Counted from the stretch's first letter, positions 52,120-60,486 are shown. The stretch is 64,000 bases of DNA from Streptomyces antarcticus (GCF_026627255.1 NZ_JAPNLM010000025.1:1-64000); one strand, 5' to 3'. Translations and numbers: made by a program. The notes: generated from the sequence alone by a model not told the origin.

Positions 52120-53694
52120 TCAGCGCCCCGCGCGCGGCGGTGGGGCGGCGGGGGGCCGGGTGGGGGCCTGGCCGGCGGGGGCCTGACCAGTGGGTGCCTC
52201 GCCGGCGGGGGCCTGGCCGGCGGGGGCCCCGCCGGCGGGCCGGAGTTCGGCGAGCCGCCCCAGGGTGACCGGGCAGGACAGCGGGCGCCGGTCGGCGGCC
52301 GGCTCCTCCCCGGCGAGCGCGGCGACGGCCGGGCCGCACATCCGGCCCTGGCACCAGCCCATGCCCGCCCGGGTGAGGAGTTTGGCCGTACGGGCGTCCC
52401 GGGCGCCGAGGTCCCGCACGGCCTCGCGCACCAGCCCGGCCGGGACCTCCTCGCAGCGGCACACGGGGGTGTCGTCGCGCAGCCAGCCGGTCCACCCGCC
52501 GCCGGGCCGGTGGGCGGCGCCCATCGCGTCGGCGAAGGCCCGCAGCCGGGCGCGGCGGCGGACCAGGGCGCCGGGGACCGGGCGCCCGGCAATCGCGTGG
52601 GCGGCGATCTCCCCCTCGGCCAGGGCGAGGTCGGCGCCGCCGATGCCGCCGGTCTCCCCCGCGGACCAGATGCCGGGCACGGAGGTGCGCTGGCCGGCGT
52701 CCAGGTCCAGGGCGACGGCGCCGTCGGCGCTGCGGCGGGTGGCGCACCCCAGGCCGGTGGCGAGTTCCAGCTGCGGCAGCAGCCCGTGGCCCACCGCGAG
52801 CGCGTCGCAGGCGATCCGGCGGCCGGTGCCGGGCAGCGGCCGCCAGTCCCGGTCGAGGCGGGCCACGGTGACCGCCTCGACCCGGTCGGTGCCGTGGGCC
52901 TCGGTGACGGCGTACCGGGTCAGGAGCCGGACGCGGTGGCGCAGCAGGGCCCCGCCGTACGCGGCGCCTTCGGCGAGCTTGCGGGGGTTGCGCAGCAGCA
53001 CGCCGGCCCGCCGGGCGTACCCGGTGTACGCGGCGGCCTCCACCACCGCCGGGACCCCGGCCCCGGCCGCGGCGAGGGACCCGGCCACGGCGAGCAGCAG
53101 CGGCCCGCTCCCGGCGACGACGACGCGCCGGCCCGGCAGGACCAGCCCGGACTTGAGCATGGCCTGCGCCCCGCCGGCCCCGACCACCCCCGGGAGGGTC
53201 CAGCCGGGGAAGGGCAGTTGGCGCTCGTACGCGCCGGTGGCGATGAGGACGGCCCGCGCCCGCACGGCCGCGGCGCGCTCCTCGGGGCCGTGGCCGGCGA
53301 CGGCGTGCAGGAGCCAGCCGTCGCCGTCCGGGACCACCGTCCAGACGTGGTGCTCGGCGAGGTGGCCGATCCGCCCGGCCGCCGCGTGGGCGCGCAGGGC
53401 GGCTTCCCTGGCGGCGAACGCGGCCCAGCCGTGGTGCAGGGCCTCGGGGCGGGCGGCGCCGAGGCCGGGGGCTGGATGGCGGTAGAACTGGCCGCCCGCC
53501 CGCTCCCCCGCGTCGAGGAGGGCGACCCGCAGGCCGAGCCCGGCGGCGGTGACGGCGGCGGCCAGCCCGGCGGGACCGGCGCCGACGACGGCGAGGTCGA
53601 CGGGGGCGGCGTCGGCAGCGGTGACGGCAGCAGCGGTGGCGGTGACGGCGGCGGCGGCGGCCGGGCGGGCGGGCTCAGACGGCGAGGTCGGCAT
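52120..53694 (-). CDS. D-hydroxyproline dehydrogenase-like FAD/Fe-S subunit
   Basis: A 524-residue pyridine-nucleotide-disulphide-oxidoreductase-fold protein: FAD loop VVGAGPAGLAAAVTAAGLG near the start, second dinucleotide site VVVAGSGPLLLAVAG, and a C-terminal BFD-like [2Fe-2S] domain (CRCEEVPAGLV ... GMGWCQGRMCG). This is the alpha-subunit layout of multimeric D-hydroxyproline dehydrogenases and related opine oxidases (HcnB-like). It overlaps the small ferredoxin-like gene by 20 bp. The first 30 residues are Ala/Thr-rich and the last 40 a Pro/Ala/Gly repeat (PAGQAPAGEAPTGQAPAGQA); both are probably unstructured. Confidence 0.85.
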   Translation of the reverse strand: MPTSPSEPARPAAAAAVTATAAAVTAADAAPVDLAVVGAGPAGLAAAVTAAGLGLRVALLDAGERAGGQFYRHPAPGLGAARPEALHHGWAAFAAREAALRAHAAAGRIGHLAEHHVWTVVPDGDGWLLHAVAGHGPEERAAAVRARAVLIATGAYERQLPFPGWTLPGVVGAGGAQAMLKSGLVLPGRRVVVAGSGPLLLAVAGSLAAAGAGVPAVVEAAAYTGYARRAGVLLRNPRKLAEGAAYGGALLRHRVRLLTRYAVTEAHGTDRVEAVTVARLDRDWRPLPGTGRRIACDALAVGHGLLPQLELATGLGCATRRSADGAVALDLDAGQRTSVPGIWSAGETGGIGGADLALAEGEIAAHAIAGRPVPGALVRRRARLRAFADAMGAAHRPGGGWTGWLRDDTPVCRCEEVPAGLVREAVRDLGARDARTAKLLTRAGMGWCQGRMCGPAVAALAGEEPAADRRPLSCPVTLGRLAELRPAGGAPAGQAPAGEAPTGQAPAGQAPTRPPAAPPPRAGR

Positions 53695-53986
53695 GTCCGG
53701 TGCCCTCCTGGGTGGTGACGTCGTCCCCGGGACGGGCCGGAACGAGGCAGGCGCGCTGGTTGGGGCGGCCGTTGACGGTGACGAGGCAGTCGTAGCAGGC
53801 CCCGATGCCGCAGAACGCCCCGCGCGGGGCGCCGGTCCCGCGGGTGGTCCGCCAGGCGAGGATGCCCGCGGCCCACAGCACGGCGGCGATGGACTGGCCC
53901 GGCTGGACGGGGAGTTCGCGGCCGTCGAAGCGGACGGTGTGCTCCGCGGCCGGGGCGCCGCCGACCAGTGAGCGGGGGCTGCGCAT
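53675..53986 (-). CDS. [2Fe-2S] ferredoxin-like subunit
   Basis: A 103-residue HcnA/SoxA-type small subunit with the cluster loop GAFCGIGACYDCLVTVNG and a later cysteine in NQRACLVPA. Such subunits sit between the FAD/Fe-S and the DAO-type subunits in D-hydroxyproline dehydrogenase and opine oxidase operons. ATG 53986 overlaps the DAO-type gene stop by 1 bp and its own 3' end overlaps the next gene, so the three are translationally coupled. Confidence 0.88.
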   Translation of the reverse strand: MRSPRSLVGGAPAAEHTVRFDGRELPVQPGQSIAAVLWAAGILAWRTTRGTGAPRGAFCGIGACYDCLVTVNGRPNQRACLVPARPGDDVTTQEGTGHADLAV

Positions 53987-55197
53987 CAGGGGGTCCTCCT
54001 CGGGGGGTGCGGCGGCGGCGCCGACGCGGGCTGGTGCGGCTGCTGCGGCGGCGGGGCCTGGTCGAAGCGGTCGGGGCGGAACGGCCCCCAGGGGAGCGGG
54101 GGTTCGGTGCCCGTCAGGGCGGCGGCGATCAGCGCGCCGGTGCCGGGGGCCAGGCCGATGCCGGCGCCCTCGTGGCCGCAGGCGTGCAGCAGGCCGGGGA
54201 CGCGGGGGTCCGGGCCGATCGCCGGGAGGTGGTCGGGGAGGTAGGGGCGGAAGCCGTGGTAGGCGCGGAGCACCCGGACGTCCGCCAGTACGGGGAACAG
54301 GGCGGCCGCCTGGACGGCGAGGCGGCGCAGCGCCTCGGTGGAGAGGGCGCGGTCGAAGCCGACGCGTTCGCGGGTGGCACCGATCAGCACCGGGCCCGCC
54401 GGGGTGCCCTCGACGACCGCCGAGGACTGCAGGGCCGCCGAGCCGCTGGCGACGTCCGCGATGTAGTCGGCGGCGTAGACCTTGTGCCGGACCACCCGCG
54501 GCAGCGGCTCGGTCACCAGGACGAAGCCGCGGCGCGGGAGCACGGGCAGGGCGGCCCCGGCGAGGTAGGCGACGCGCCCGCCCCAGGTGCCGGCGGCATT
54601 GACCACGGCGGGGGCGGCGAGTTCACGCCGGGCGGTGCGTACGCCCCGTACCGCGCCCGAGGCGTCCCGCAGGACCGCGGTGACCTCCTCGCCGAGGTGG
54701 AGCTCCGCACCCGAGGCGGCCAGCAGGCGCGCGGCGGCCTGGGCGGGCTGGACCTGGGCGTCCTGCGGGTAGTGGAACCCGCCCGCGAGGCCGGGGGCCA
54801 GGTGCGGCTCCAGTTCGTGCAGGGCGCCGGCGTCCACGTCCACGGCGGTGACCCCGGCGGCGCGCTGCCCCTCGGCGAAGGCGCGGAGCGCTGTGAGGGC
54901 CCTCTCGTCGGGGGCGACGACCAGGCCGCCCTTGGCCTCGTACTCGACGGGGGCGGGGAGCACGGCGGCGAGTTCGCGCCAGAGCCCGGCGGAGAGGAGG
55001 GCGAGGGCGAGCTCGGGGCCGGCCTCCTTGTCGGAGACCAGCAGGTTGCCCTCGCCCGCGCCGGTGGTGCCGCCCGCCACGGGGCCCCGGTCGACCACGG
55101 CCACGGAGAGGCCGGCGCGGGCCGCGTAGTAGGCGCAGGCCGCTCCGACGACGCCGGCGCCGATGATGACGGCGTCCGGGGAGTGTCTCTTGAGCAC
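53986..55197 (-). CDS. D-hydroxyproline dehydrogenase-like FAD subunit (DAO family)
   Basis: A 403-residue D-amino-acid-oxidase-family flavoprotein: FAD loop VIIGAGVVGAACAYYAARAG, VVNAAGTWGGRVAYLAG in the middle and HACGHEGAGIGLAPGTG near the C-terminus. With the ferredoxin-like and BFD/FAD subunits it would oxidise cis-4-hydroxy-D-proline to a pyrroline, passing electrons to the respiratory chain. The GTG at 55197 is only 3 bp from the operator copy, so the message may begin at or near the start codon. The C-terminus is an unusual Pro-rich tail (PPPQQPHQPASAPPPHPP). Confidence 0.87.
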   Translation of the reverse strand: MLKRHSPDAVIIGAGVVGAACAYYAARAGLSVAVVDRGPVAGGTTGAGEGNLLVSDKEAGPELALALLSAGLWRELAAVLPAPVEYEAKGGLVVAPDERALTALRAFAEGQRAAGVTAVDVDAGALHELEPHLAPGLAGGFHYPQDAQVQPAQAAARLLAASGAELHLGEEVTAVLRDASGAVRGVRTARRELAAPAVVNAAGTWGGRVAYLAGAALPVLPRRGFVLVTEPLPRVVRHKVYAADYIADVASGSAALQSSAVVEGTPAGPVLIGATRERVGFDRALSTEALRRLAVQAAALFPVLADVRVLRAYHGFRPYLPDHLPAIGPDPRVPGLLHACGHEGAGIGLAPGTGALIAAALTGTEPPLPWGPFRPDRFDQAPPPQQPHQPASAPPPHPPRRTP

Positions 55198-55200
55198 GGC

Positions 55201-55214
55201 AGTAATATGTCACA
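55201..55214. promoter_or_regulatory. Shared operator, copy E (dehydrogenase operon)
   Basis: AGTAATATGTCACA on the plus strand; the regulated gene starts 3 bp away at GTG 55197 on the minus strand. The complementary strand gives a plausible -10 (TATTAC) within the motif, so the transcript would be leaderless or nearly so. Confidence 0.65.
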
Positions 55215-55351
55215 TTCTTTAGAGGCTGCCCAGACCGTCCGACCGGCCCCGCGCCCGATGGGGCACGGGACCGGTCCGGTGCGGATCAGCCGGTGCGGAG
55301 AGGCCGGTGCGATCGGCCTGTGCGAGCGGCCTGTGCGGCGGCCGGTGCGGA

Positions 55352-57739
55352 TCAGCCGCGGAGGGGGCCCTCACAGCTGTAGGAGGACGAGCCGGCGACC
55401 TTGTTGGTCCAGATCTCGATCGGCCCGAAGGAGCAGTTCATGTCGGCGAGGTTGTTGGAGGCCGCGCCCGCCCGGTCGAGGATGAAGTAGTCGACCGTCT
55501 CGGACATGTCCTTGAAGTTCTGGTCGTCGCTGCGCCAGTTCTTCAGGTTCGCGGTGATCCGGCCCGTACAGGTGAAGCGGCGCTTGCCCGGGTCGCCGTT
55601 CTCCACGCAGTCCGGGGTGTTGTAGGTCGCCGTGGCGAACGAGGACTTCACGGAGGCGAGCGCCGCGTCGCGCAGCTGCCCGTTGGGGGTGAAGGTGGTG
55701 TTCGGCACGAAGAGCTGGTCGACCTTGGCGATCTGCGCGGTGAGGAAGCGGTCGTAGTCGCGCTGGAGGTAGGTGTCGGCGCCCGTCCGGTGGCGCCATG
55801 CGTCGTACGCGGCGACGTCGTTGTTGCGCAGGTGGGTGTACATCTCGCGCAGCAGCGAGGGCTTCTCGGCCCACAGGAACTCGAAGAAGGTGCCCGCGTA
55901 GCTGTAGAAGCGGAAGCCGTCGCCGTCGTAGGTGGCGTTCAGGAGCTGCTCCACCGTCATCCGCGGGCCGCCGCCGGCCGTGTCGCTGATGATGCTCCTG
56001 ACCAGTGACTTGCGGACGGCGATGCCGTTGTCGCGGGTGGCGCCGTCGAAGAACTCGGCCGTCCCCTCGTCCATGGCGGTCGTCCGGTCGCTCTCGTACC
56101 AGGGGCCCTCGCCGAAGAACCCGGGCACCGCGTACCGGCCGTTGAGGTAGTGCGTGTACTCGTGGCGGAAGAGCTCCTCGAGGGTGAGGGAGGAGTCCTG
56201 CGGGACGCGGCGCTGGTAGGTGTAGAAGGTGGCGCCGTTCTCGATGTAGATGCCGCCGTTGTTGGTGTCGTAGCCCGTCAGGATCGGGTGGTAGTTCTCG
56301 TAGTCGGCGCGCGAGCCGTACAGCACGATGTTCAGCGTCGTGTTGGGGTCGCCGGCCAGCGGCTGGTCGGTGCCGAGGACGCGGTGGAACTGGGCCTTGA
56401 CCTGCTTGCTCGCGTAGTAGAGCTGGTCGACGGTGGCGTGGTCCAGGCCGGTGCGGACCTTGATGGCGCCGTTGTCGTAGGTGTAGGTGTAGGGGAAGAT
56501 CTGCCGCTCGATGTCCTCCTTGCAGACCCCGTACGGCTTGCAGGCCTGGAAGTAGTTGAGCCAGGACACGACCTTGGCCCAGGGCTGGCTGCCGTTGCCG
56601 AAGGCCGTCCTGACGGGCTCCAGCATGGCGCCCAGGTCGGCGGTGATCTGGTCCCGCAGGGCCGGGATCTCGCCGAAGCGGCCGTACTCGCCGATCGCGT
56701 CGCGCACCACCCAGGCGTTGGCGGTGCCCTTGAGGTGGACGTAGCCCGCGAAGGCCTTGAAGGCGGCCCGGTAGGCGGGGTCGGCGGCCGCCGCGGACTG
56801 GAAGGCCGCGTCCTGGTTGCCCGGGTAGACGCCCAGGTAGTTGACGGACAGCGCGGCCAGCGCGGCGCCCGCCCAGCCGGCGTCGAGGTGGGTGGCCGGG
56901 TGGGCCGGGTCCATGGTGGCCAGGACCTTCTTGATCAGGCCCAGCTGGTGCTGGCGCAGGCCCGGCGCGCTGGCGGCGTAGAGCGCCTCGCGCAGGGTGT
57001 TGGCGTTGCTGCGGGTGACGTCGAAGGTGCGGGCGGCGGTGCCGAAGTCGCCGATCGCCCGGCGCATCGCCTCGACCGTCGGCGCGTCCGTGACGTCGAT
57101 CTCGCCGCGCGAGTAGTCGTGGTAGGCGACGGCGTGCAGATACGTGAACATCTCCTCCAGATGCGAGGAGTTGGAGCCGTCGTGGGCGGCGGACAGGCTG
57201 GATATCCGCCGGGACACGGCCTGGACGTGGGCGTCGGACATGACGGGCGCCAGGCGGGCATCCCAGGTCCAGATGAGGCCGCGCAGACAGCCGTCGGCGA
57301 GGACCGCCTGGTCGCCGAGGAAGTCGGCGAACTGCTCCGGGGTGAGGTTCGTGATCCCGTCGAGGGTGCACGGGACGGCGACGGCGAGGCCGCGCGTCGT
57401 GGGCGCCGCCTGCGCGGTCGCCCTGCGGCTCTTCTCGGTCCGCTCGCTCGCGGCGGGCGCGGCGGTGGCGGCGCCGGGGACTTGGCCGGAGAGGCCCGTC
57501 CCGCCCGGGGCGGGGGCGGGCGCCGGGGTGGTGTCCCGGGCGTTGGCGAAGCGGTCGACCTCGTCGAACGGGTTGACCGCCGGAGCCGCCGGAGCCCCGG
57601 AGGAGAAGGTGCCGGGCGCCGCGGTGGCGGGGATCCCCCGGTCGGCGGCCTGGGTCACGGCCTGGCCGGCGGTGGCGAGGAGGGTGACCGCCACGGCGGC
57701 GGAGAGGAGGGACGTGCGCACAGCTCTGTGCTGGAACAC
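55352..57739 (-). CDS. Secreted M9 collagenase
   Basis: An about 795-residue microbial collagenase. Residues about 5-33 form a signal peptide. An activator-like helical region (about residues 110-400, M9N) precedes the peptidase unit with HEYTH at about residues 527-531 and the third zinc ligand Glu in MDEGTAEFF 28 residues later, the spacing of clostridial collagenases. A short C-terminal domain with paired cysteines (CVENGDPGKRRFTC, CSFG...YSCEG) follows; no polycystic-kidney repeat is seen. GTG 57739 is preferred over TTG 57742 because AGGAG lies 8 bp upstream. The promoter is the 31-bp twin of the peptide-transporter promoter. Confidence 0.93.
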   Translation of the reverse strand: MFQHRAVRTSLLSAAVAVTLLATAGQAVTQAADRGIPATAAPGTFSSGAPAAPAVNPFDEVDRFANARDTTPAPAPAPGGTGLSGQVPGAATAAPAASERTEKSRRATAQAAPTTRGLAVAVPCTLDGITNLTPEQFADFLGDQAVLADGCLRGLIWTWDARLAPVMSDAHVQAVSRRISSLSAAHDGSNSSHLEEMFTYLHAVAYHDYSRGEIDVTDAPTVEAMRRAIGDFGTAARTFDVTRSNANTLREALYAASAPGLRQHQLGLIKKVLATMDPAHPATHLDAGWAGAALAALSVNYLGVYPGNQDAAFQSAAAADPAYRAAFKAFAGYVHLKGTANAWVVRDAIGEYGRFGEIPALRDQITADLGAMLEPVRTAFGNGSQPWAKVVSWLNYFQACKPYGVCKEDIERQIFPYTYTYDNGAIKVRTGLDHATVDQLYYASKQVKAQFHRVLGTDQPLAGDPNTTLNIVLYGSRADYENYHPILTGYDTNNGGIYIENGATFYTYQRRVPQDSSLTLEELFRHEYTHYLNGRYAVPGFFGEGPWYESDRTTAMDEGTAEFFDGATRDNGIAVRKSLVRSIISDTAGGGPRMTVEQLLNATYDGDGFRFYSYAGTFFEFLWAEKPSLLREMYTHLRNNDVAAYDAWRHRTGADTYLQRDYDRFLTAQIAKVDQLFVPNTTFTPNGQLRDAALASVKSSFATATYNTPDCVENGDPGKRRFTCTGRITANLKNWRSDDQNFKDMSETVDYFILDRAGAASNNLADMNCSFGPIEIWTNKVAGSSSYSCEGPLRG

Positions 57740-57888
57740 CAAGAACTCCTGTTGGGAGGGGAGGTGGGGGACGTGGTGCGGTAGTGCGGTGGTGCGTCGC
57801 GGATGGCGCGGATGGCGCGGATGGCGCGGATGAACTGCCCTGCGTCACGCAGCGTTTGACGGGGATTAATGTGCCGCGGTGTGAGCTG

Positions 57889-57919
57889 TAACATAGTAAT
57901 GTGAAATTGCACTGACAAG
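57889..57919 (-). promoter_or_regulatory. Promoter/operator, copy F (collagenase)
   Basis: Identical over 31 bp to 46119-46149: minus-strand -35 TTGTCA (57918-57913), 17-bp spacer with operator AGTGCAATTTCACA (57913-57900), -10 TATGTT (57895-57890). It lies between the divergent collagenase and M24 peptidase genes and could control both. Confidence 0.75.
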
Positions 57920-57961
57920 CCCTGTGAGCCCACCAGTTCGCATCTTCTTGAGGGAGCCCCC

Positions 57962-59410
57962 GTGACCGACACCCCCTCCGGCACCCCTTCCGGCACCTCT
58001 TCCTCCGGCCCCTCCGGCCCCGCCCCCCGACTCAACACCGGCAGCCACGACCTGCCGGTGTCCCCCGAACTGTCCCGGTTCATGGCGGGGAACTGGGCCG
58101 CGTCCCCCCTGCCCGGCTCCGCGCACGTCGCCGCCCGTGCCGTCACCCCGGCCCGCCGCGCCCGGCTGTCGGCACGCTTCCCGGGCGAGCGGCTGATCGT
58201 CCGGGCCGGCGACCTCAAGGTCCGCTCCAACGACTGCGACCACCGCTTCCGCCCGCACAGCGCGTACGCCTGGCTGACCGGCCTCACCGGCGAGGACCAG
58301 GTGGGACACGTCCTGGTCATGGAACCGTCGGGTCCGCACGCCCACGAGGCCGTGCTGTACCTGCGGCCGCGCTCGCCGCGGGCCGGCGGGAACGAGGAGT
58401 TCTACCGCGACCGCCGCTACGGGGAGTTCTGGGTGGGCCGCCGGGCGGACCTCGCGGAGGCGGAGCGCCTGACCGGCATCCGCTGCGCCCACCTGGACAC
58501 CCTGGGCTCACCGGGTGGCCGCGACGCGGCCTCCGACACGGAACTGGCCGTCGCGCTCTCGGAGTTGCGGTTGGTGAAGGACGCCTGGGAGGTCGAGCAG
58601 CTCCAACTGGCGGTCGACCACACGACGGCGGGCTTCGAGGACGTCGTACGGGAACTGCCGCGGGCCCTGGCGCATCCGCGCGGGGAGCGGTGGATCGAGG
58701 GGGTCTTCGGCCTGCGCGCCCGGGCGGAGGGCAACGGCACGGGCTACGACACCATCGCGGCCTCCGGCGCCCACGCCTGCGTACTGCACTGGATCCGCAA
58801 CGACGGCCGGCTCGACCGGGACGAACTGCTGCTCCTGGACGCGGGCGTGGAGACGGACACCCTGTACACGGCCGACATCACCCGCACCCTCCCGCTGTCG
58901 GGCCGCTTCTCCTCCGTGCAGCGGCAGGTGTACGAGGTGGTCCTGGCCGCCCAGGAGGCGGGCATGGCGGCGCTGCGGCCGGGCGCGAGCTTCCGCGACT
59001 TCCACCGGGCCGGGATGCGGGTCATCGCGGAGGGCCTGGCGCAGTGGGGCGTCCTCAAGCACGCCGAGGGCGACCTGCACCGGCGCTACACCCTGTGCAG
59101 CAGCGGCCACATGCTCGGCCTGGACGTGCACGACTGCGCGCAGGCGCGGGCGGACACCTACCTCGACGGCGTGCTGGAGGAGGGCCAGGTCCTGACGGTG
59201 GAGCCGGGGCTGTACCTCCAGCCGGACGACGAGACCCTCCCGCCGGAGCTGCGCGGCATCGGCGTCCGCATCGAGGACGACCTCGTCGTCACGTCGGACG
59301 GGGCCCGCCTGATGTCGGGCGCGCTGCCGCGCACGGTGGCGGGCGTCGAGGAGTGGATGGGGAACCTGCTGGAGGGCTGGGCCGGGCCCAGGCTAGTAGT
59401 GCTTTGTTAG
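57962..59410 (+). CDS. Xaa-Pro aminopeptidase-like (M24), C-terminus altered by IS
   Basis: A 482-residue metallopeptidase of the aminopeptidase P/prolidase group, removing the residue before proline. An N-terminal creatinase-like domain (about residues 60-230) precedes the pita-bread fold with the full metal set Asp293, Asp305, His383, Glu414 and Glu438. Such an enzyme completes breakdown of proline-rich collagen peptides. GTG 57962 follows operator copy F. The last six residues (LVVLC region) and the stop come from an IS701-type insertion at a CTAG site (59393-59396), so the native C-terminus is lost; the catalytic core is untouched. Confidence 0.9.
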   Translation: MTDTPSGTPSGTSSSGPSGPAPRLNTGSHDLPVSPELSRFMAGNWAASPLPGSAHVAARAVTPARRARLSARFPGERLIVRAGDLKVRSNDCDHRFRPHSAYAWLTGLTGEDQVGHVLVMEPSGPHAHEAVLYLRPRSPRAGGNEEFYRDRRYGEFWVGRRADLAEAERLTGIRCAHLDTLGSPGGRDAASDTELAVALSELRLVKDAWEVEQLQLAVDHTTAGFEDVVRELPRALAHPRGERWIEGVFGLRARAEGNGTGYDTIAASGAHACVLHWIRNDGRLDRDELLLLDAGVETDTLYTADITRTLPLSGRFSSVQRQVYEVVLAAQEAGMAALRPGASFRDFHRAGMRVIAEGLAQWGVLKHAEGDLHRRYTLCSSGHMLGLDVHDCAQARADTYLDGVLEEGQVLTVEPGLYLQPDDETLPPELRGIGVRIEDDLVVTSDGARLMSGALPRTVAGVEEWMGNLLEGWAGPRLVVLC

Positions 59411-59985
59411 CTGGGTCTTGTCACGGTGGGTGTCTGGTAGTTCGCTGGTTGTATGAGGGCTGGGGAACTTGCTGGGTGTCGGGTCCGGTTGGAGGAGTTC
59501 ACCTCCGAGGTGTTCGCGCCGTTGGCGCGGCGGGATCAGCGGGTCAAGGGCGGCCTGTATCTGCGGGGCTTGCTGCTGGACGGCCGGCGCAAGTCGATGC
59601 AGCCGATGGCCGAACGCCTCGGCGTGGACCATCAGCAGTTGCAGCAGTTCATGACGTCCTCGACCTGGCCGGTCCGGGACGTCCGGGCCCGACTCGCGTG
59701 GCGGGCCGTGCGGGCGGTCCGCCCGCAGGTGTGGGTGGTGGACGACACCGGATTTCCCAAAGACGGGAAGGCATCCGCGGGGGTAGCCCGCCAATACCGG
59801 GGACTGTGGGGAAGGTCGGAAACTGCCAGATCGGGGTCAGTGTCCATGCGGCCTCGGACGTGGCTTCGTGCCCGCTGGCCTGGCGTTTGTTCCTGCCCGC
59901 CTCCTGGGACGGACCGGACGCGGCAGCACGCAGGGAGGCCTGCCGGATCCCCGCTGAGGAACAGCATCAGCCGAAATGGCGGCTT
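59397..59985 (+). pseudogene. IS701-family transposase, truncated and frameshifted
   Basis: The element begins after a CTAG target (59393-59396). The transposase starts at ATG 59453 (MRAGELAGCRVRLEEFTSEV) and shows the first Asp region WVVDDTGFPKDGKASAGVARQY. Near 59799 a missing base shifts the frame; the family sequence then continues as GTVGKVGNCQIGVSVHAAS to PKWRLA about 59983, where it stops abruptly against unrelated DNA. The second half and right end are missing. Confidence 0.8.
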
Positions 59986-60023
59986 GCGGTCACGTGGTCC
60001 GGGTGCCTGAACCCTCGGGTCCG

Positions 60024-60486
60024 ATGGTCACCGACGTCGTGTTCTTCGACGTCACCATCGGTGGCGTCCAGGCGGGCAGGATCACCTTCGGGCTGATGGG
60101 CAAGACCGTTCCGAAGACCGTGAGGAACTTTGTGGAGCTGGCGCGGAAGCCGGTCGGGGCGGGCTACAAGGGATCGAAGTTCCACCGAGTGATCAAGGAC
60201 TTCATGATCCAGGGCGGAGATTTCACCAAGGGCGACGGAACCGGCGGGCAGAGCGTCTACGGTGAACGGTTCGCGGATGATAACTTCAGGCTCAAGCACT
60301 ACGGTGCGGGATGGCTGTCGATGGCCAACGCGTCTGCGGAATGAGCACGGTCCGCCGAATCGAGAACACCGCCACCGACAGCCGCGACCGGCCACCCGGG
60401 ACGTCGTCATCGCCGACTCCGGGCCCGTACGCGTGGAGAGCCCCTACCGCGTGGCGGCGGCCGACGCCACTGACGAGCACTGCTGA
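60024..60486 (+). pseudogene. Cyclophilin-type peptidyl-prolyl isomerase, decayed
   Basis: A cyclophilin of the type close to eukaryotic CypA. ATG 60024 opens VTDVVFFDVTIGGVQAGRIT, and FHRVIKDFMIQGGDFTKGDG and GAGWLSMANA are intact. After MANA about 35 residues that should hold NGSQFFIT and the HVVFGKV segment are deleted; the frame ends at 60344. The C-terminal part continues as VRRIENTATDSRDRP (about 60350-60395) and, after one missing base, RDVVIADSGP to 60486. Two lesions make it non-functional. It abuts the IS701 fragment. Confidence 0.8.

Noticed and set aside
55260..55351. GGTGCGGATCAGCCG-like imperfect repeats after the collagenase stop
   Set aside because: Repeats are short and imperfect; probably slippage in GC-rich intergenic DNA or part of a terminator, not enough for a call.
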